Origin: Bacteroidales bacterium
GTDB taxonomy: Bacteria > Bacteroidota > Bacteroidia > Bacteroidales > UBA932
NCBI GenBank assembly: GCA_022647615.1
Contig: JALCKZ010000001.1
Location: forward strand, 1,600,178-1,664,177
Reading direction: 5' to 3'
DNA: 64,000 nucleotides
Part shown: in pieces, positions 62,462-64,000 of the stretch
How the letters are laid out: each line of letters starts with the position of its first letter
Position numbering within the stretch: position 1 is the stretch's first letter
Notes under the pieces: generated by a model
Told to the model about the DNA's origin: nothing
Databases searched by the model: none
The model's input: only the letters and a program-made list of their open reading frames with translations
Program-made: the position numbers and the translations under genes

Positions 62462-63313
62462 ATGATACTAATAGCAGACAGCGGCTCCACTAAGGTTGAC
62501 TGGTGTGCTCTTAAAGAGGACGGAACCTACAGCATTATTAAAACAGCGGGTATCAACCCGGTTTTCATTACAAAAGATAAGATAATTAACATTCTAAAGG
62601 ACAAGCTTTTGTCCGTTATAGGAACTGAAATTTCCGCGGTGTATTTTTATGGCGCCGGGGTTGTTTCCGGAGGAGTTTGCCAGGATTTGGCGGAGGCATT
62701 TGGAGAAGTTTTTCCAAAGGCCAGATGTGAATCTGCTTCTGATATTCTGGCGGCTGCAAGAGCAGTATGCGGTCATAATAAAGGGATTGCATGCATAATG
62801 GGGACAGGCTCAAATTCATGTTTTTATGATGGGACTACAATTACTCAGCATGTGAATGCCGGCGGATTCATCCTTGGTGATGAAGCCAGCGGCGGCGTGC
62901 TTGGACGCAAGCTTGTTTCTGATTATATCAAAGGTGTTTTGCCAAAAGATTTGCAGGCGGCATTTACAGAACAATACCATCTGGATTATGCTCAGATTGT
63001 GGATAAGGTTTATAAACAGCCAGTTCCAAGCAGATTCCTGGCATCGTTCTCTCATTTTATAGAGGATCACATGGATAGTCCACATATAGATCATTTGCTG
63101 CGCTCCAGCTTTAAAGAGTTCTTTACGCGCAATGTCTATCAATATGACTACAAGAACTATAAAGTAAATTTTGTTGGCTCTATCGCATTTGTATTCAAGA
63201 AGATACTGGAGCAAGTTGCGGAGGAGTGCGGAGTGGAGATTGGCATTATAATGCGCTCTCCAATTGAGGGATTAATTCATTATCATCAAATTGACGTTAA
63301 AGGAGGAAGATAA
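62462..63313 (+). CDS. BadF/BadG-type amino-sugar kinase (MurNAc/GlcNAc kinase, MurK-like)
   Basis: A 283-residue sugar kinase of the ASKHA fold. The phosphate-1 loop ILIADSGSTKVDWCALKE, the CIMGTGSNSCFYDG loop and GFILGDEASGGVLGRKLV match the BadF/BadG/BcrA ATPase family, which includes N-acetylglucosamine and N-acetylmuramic acid kinases. The stop codon lies 2 bp before the murQ start, so both are in one operon. This argues for phosphorylation of MurNAc (and perhaps GlcNAc) recovered from peptidoglycan, giving MurNAc-6-P for MurQ. MurK of Clostridium acetobutylicum acts in that way. Confidence 0.86.
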   Translation: MILIADSGSTKVDWCALKEDGTYSIIKTAGINPVFITKDKIINILKDKLLSVIGTEISAVYFYGAGVVSGGVCQDLAEAFGEVFPKARCESASDILAAARAVCGHNKGIACIMGTGSNSCFYDGTTITQHVNAGGFILGDEASGGVLGRKLVSDYIKGVLPKDLQAAFTEQYHLDYAQIVDKVYKQPVPSRFLASFSHFIEDHMDSPHIDHLLRSSFKEFFTRNVYQYDYKNYKVNFVGSIAFVFKKILEQVAEECGVEIGIIMRSPIEGLIHYHQIDVKGGR

Positions 63314-63315
63314 AT

Positions 63316-64000
63316 ATGACCAGAGTTACTGAACAAGCATCAAATTACAGCAATTTGGACAAGATGTCCACCGGAGATTTGCTGAGAGGAATTAATCATG
63401 AGGACCAGCATGTTCCCATCGTAGTTGAAGGGTGTATCCCTCAGATAGAGAAGTTAGTAGACGGTATTACCGCAAGAATGAAAAATGGCGGAAGACTTTT
63501 TTATCTTGGTGCGGGAACAAGCGGAAGACTTGGAATTCTGGATGCTTCTGAAATTCCTCCAACTTATGGAGCTCCGTTTAATTTGGTGATAGGACTTATT
63601 GCCGGCGGTGATACGGCCATAAGAAAAGCTGTTGAAAATGCTGAAGATGACTACAATGGCGGATGGAGAGATTTGGAGAAATTTAATATTAACGATAAAG
63701 ATACCGTTATAGGAATTGCGGCGAGCGGCTCAACTCCTTATGTTGTAGGTGCTTGTGCAGAGGCAAAAAAACGCGGCTTGCTTACGGGCTGCATTACTTG
63801 TAATCCTGATGCAAAAGTTACGGAAGTTGTGGATATTCCGATTGTAGCAGTTGTAGGACCGGAGTTTGTAACAGGCTCAACAAGAATGAAATCCGGCACT
63901 GCTCAAAAGATGATTCTTAATATGATTTCAACCTGCGTCATGATTAAGCTTGGTCATGTAAAGGGGAACAAGATGGTGGATATGAAGTTAAATAACTCCA
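63316..64000 (+). CDS. murQ: N-acetylmuramic acid 6-phosphate etherase, 5' part
   Basis: The gene starts at ATG 63316 and runs off the window; 228 codons are visible of the usual ~275-300. MurQ cleaves the D-lactyl ether of MurNAc-6-P to yield GlcNAc-6-P and lactate in wall recycling. The N-terminal GRLFYLGAGTSGRLGILDAS and EIPPTYG are the SIS-fold motif. IAGGDTAIRKAVENAEDD, GIAASGSTPYVVGACAEA and GPEFVTGSTRMKSGTAQK follow in order. A Shine-Dalgarno (AGGAGG) precedes it, overlapping the end of the kinase gene. Translated by eye from the sequence because the frame has no stop inside the window. Confidence 0.96.
   Translation, partial: MTRVTEQASNYSNLDKMSTGDLLRGINHEDQHVPIVVEGCIPQIEKLVDGITARMKNGGRLFYLGAGTSGRLGILDASEIPPTYGAPFNLVIGLIAGGDTAIRKAVENAEDDYNGGWRDLEKFNINDKDTVIGIAASGSTPYVVGACAEAKKRGLLTGCITCNPDAKVTEVVDIPIVAVVGPEFVTGSTRMKSGTAQKMILNMISTCVMIKLGHVKGNKMVDMKLNNS

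Overview
The window comes from a member of the Bacteroidota, most likely order Bacteroidales. Upstream regions repeatedly show the Bacteroidota promoter word TAnnTTTG, several with a TTG or TTTG about 20 bp further up, and Shine-Dalgarno sequences are mostly weak. The gene families fit: a long PurF, a TPP-riboswitch-driven TonB receptor with a PnuC-type transporter, a DUF6249/sigma factor/DUF5056 trio, secreted C1 peptidase pairs and carboxypeptidase-regulatory-like outer-membrane barrels. No phage, plasmid, integrase, transposase or CRISPR array was recognised.

Layout. 0-9 kb: the 3' part of gyrA, a secreted TPR protein, an RRM RNA-binding protein, purF, a phosphohexomutase, a FucP-like MFS transporter and tRNA-Ala. 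9.1-13.0 kb: an AT-rich island (membrane LytTR regulator, mini ExbB-like protein, outer-membrane barrel) lying between two 102-bp direct repeats. 13-22 kb: msrA, three tandem histidine kinases with periplasmic solute-binding sensors, and a small sigma-factor module with a 17-bp minisatellite. 22-26 kb: two Fe-S aldo/keto reductases, then about 1.1 kb of GC-rich repeats and foldbacks ending at tRNA-Arg. 26-35 kb: popT (DUF368), a TPR gene, a small conserved gene, a ClpB lacking its N-domain, queE, two secreted C1 peptidases, pssA and tRNA-Lys. 35-46 kb: a minus-strand operon of a DUF1460 amidase-like protein and four sensor kinases, then ilvE. 46-54 kb: a DUF47 protein, a D-cysteine desulfhydrase-like enzyme, a large secreted amidase with a golvesin-like domain, a histidine phosphatase, and a second copy of the GC-rich repeat family. 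54-64 kb: a lipoprotein, RNase P RNA, pyrG, a retropepsin-like lipoprotein, a glutaminyl cyclotransferase, the TPP riboswitch with thiamine uptake genes, and an amino-sugar kinase with murQ running off the end.

How the genes work together. Envelope biology is a recurring theme: polyprenyl-phosphate transport, phospholipid synthesis, two amidase-like secreted proteins, MurNAc recycling, and seven sensor kinases whose extracytoplasmic parts resemble solute-binding proteins or are simple membrane anchors. Two of the four kinases in the 35-46 kb operon have lost the phospho-accepting histidine (Asn and Thr instead) while their partners keep it, suggesting heteromeric signalling. No DNA-binding response regulator for either kinase cluster lies in the window; the only receiver domain is fused to one of the pseudokinases.

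The most unusual signal is a short word. CTGTCGGGA (or its complement) occurs 23 times by my manual scan, where base composition predicts fewer than one. It lies on both strands, is read in several codon phases, and is absent from the 9-13 kb island. It behaves like a genome-wide recognition word such as an uptake-type sequence, but its role is unknown.
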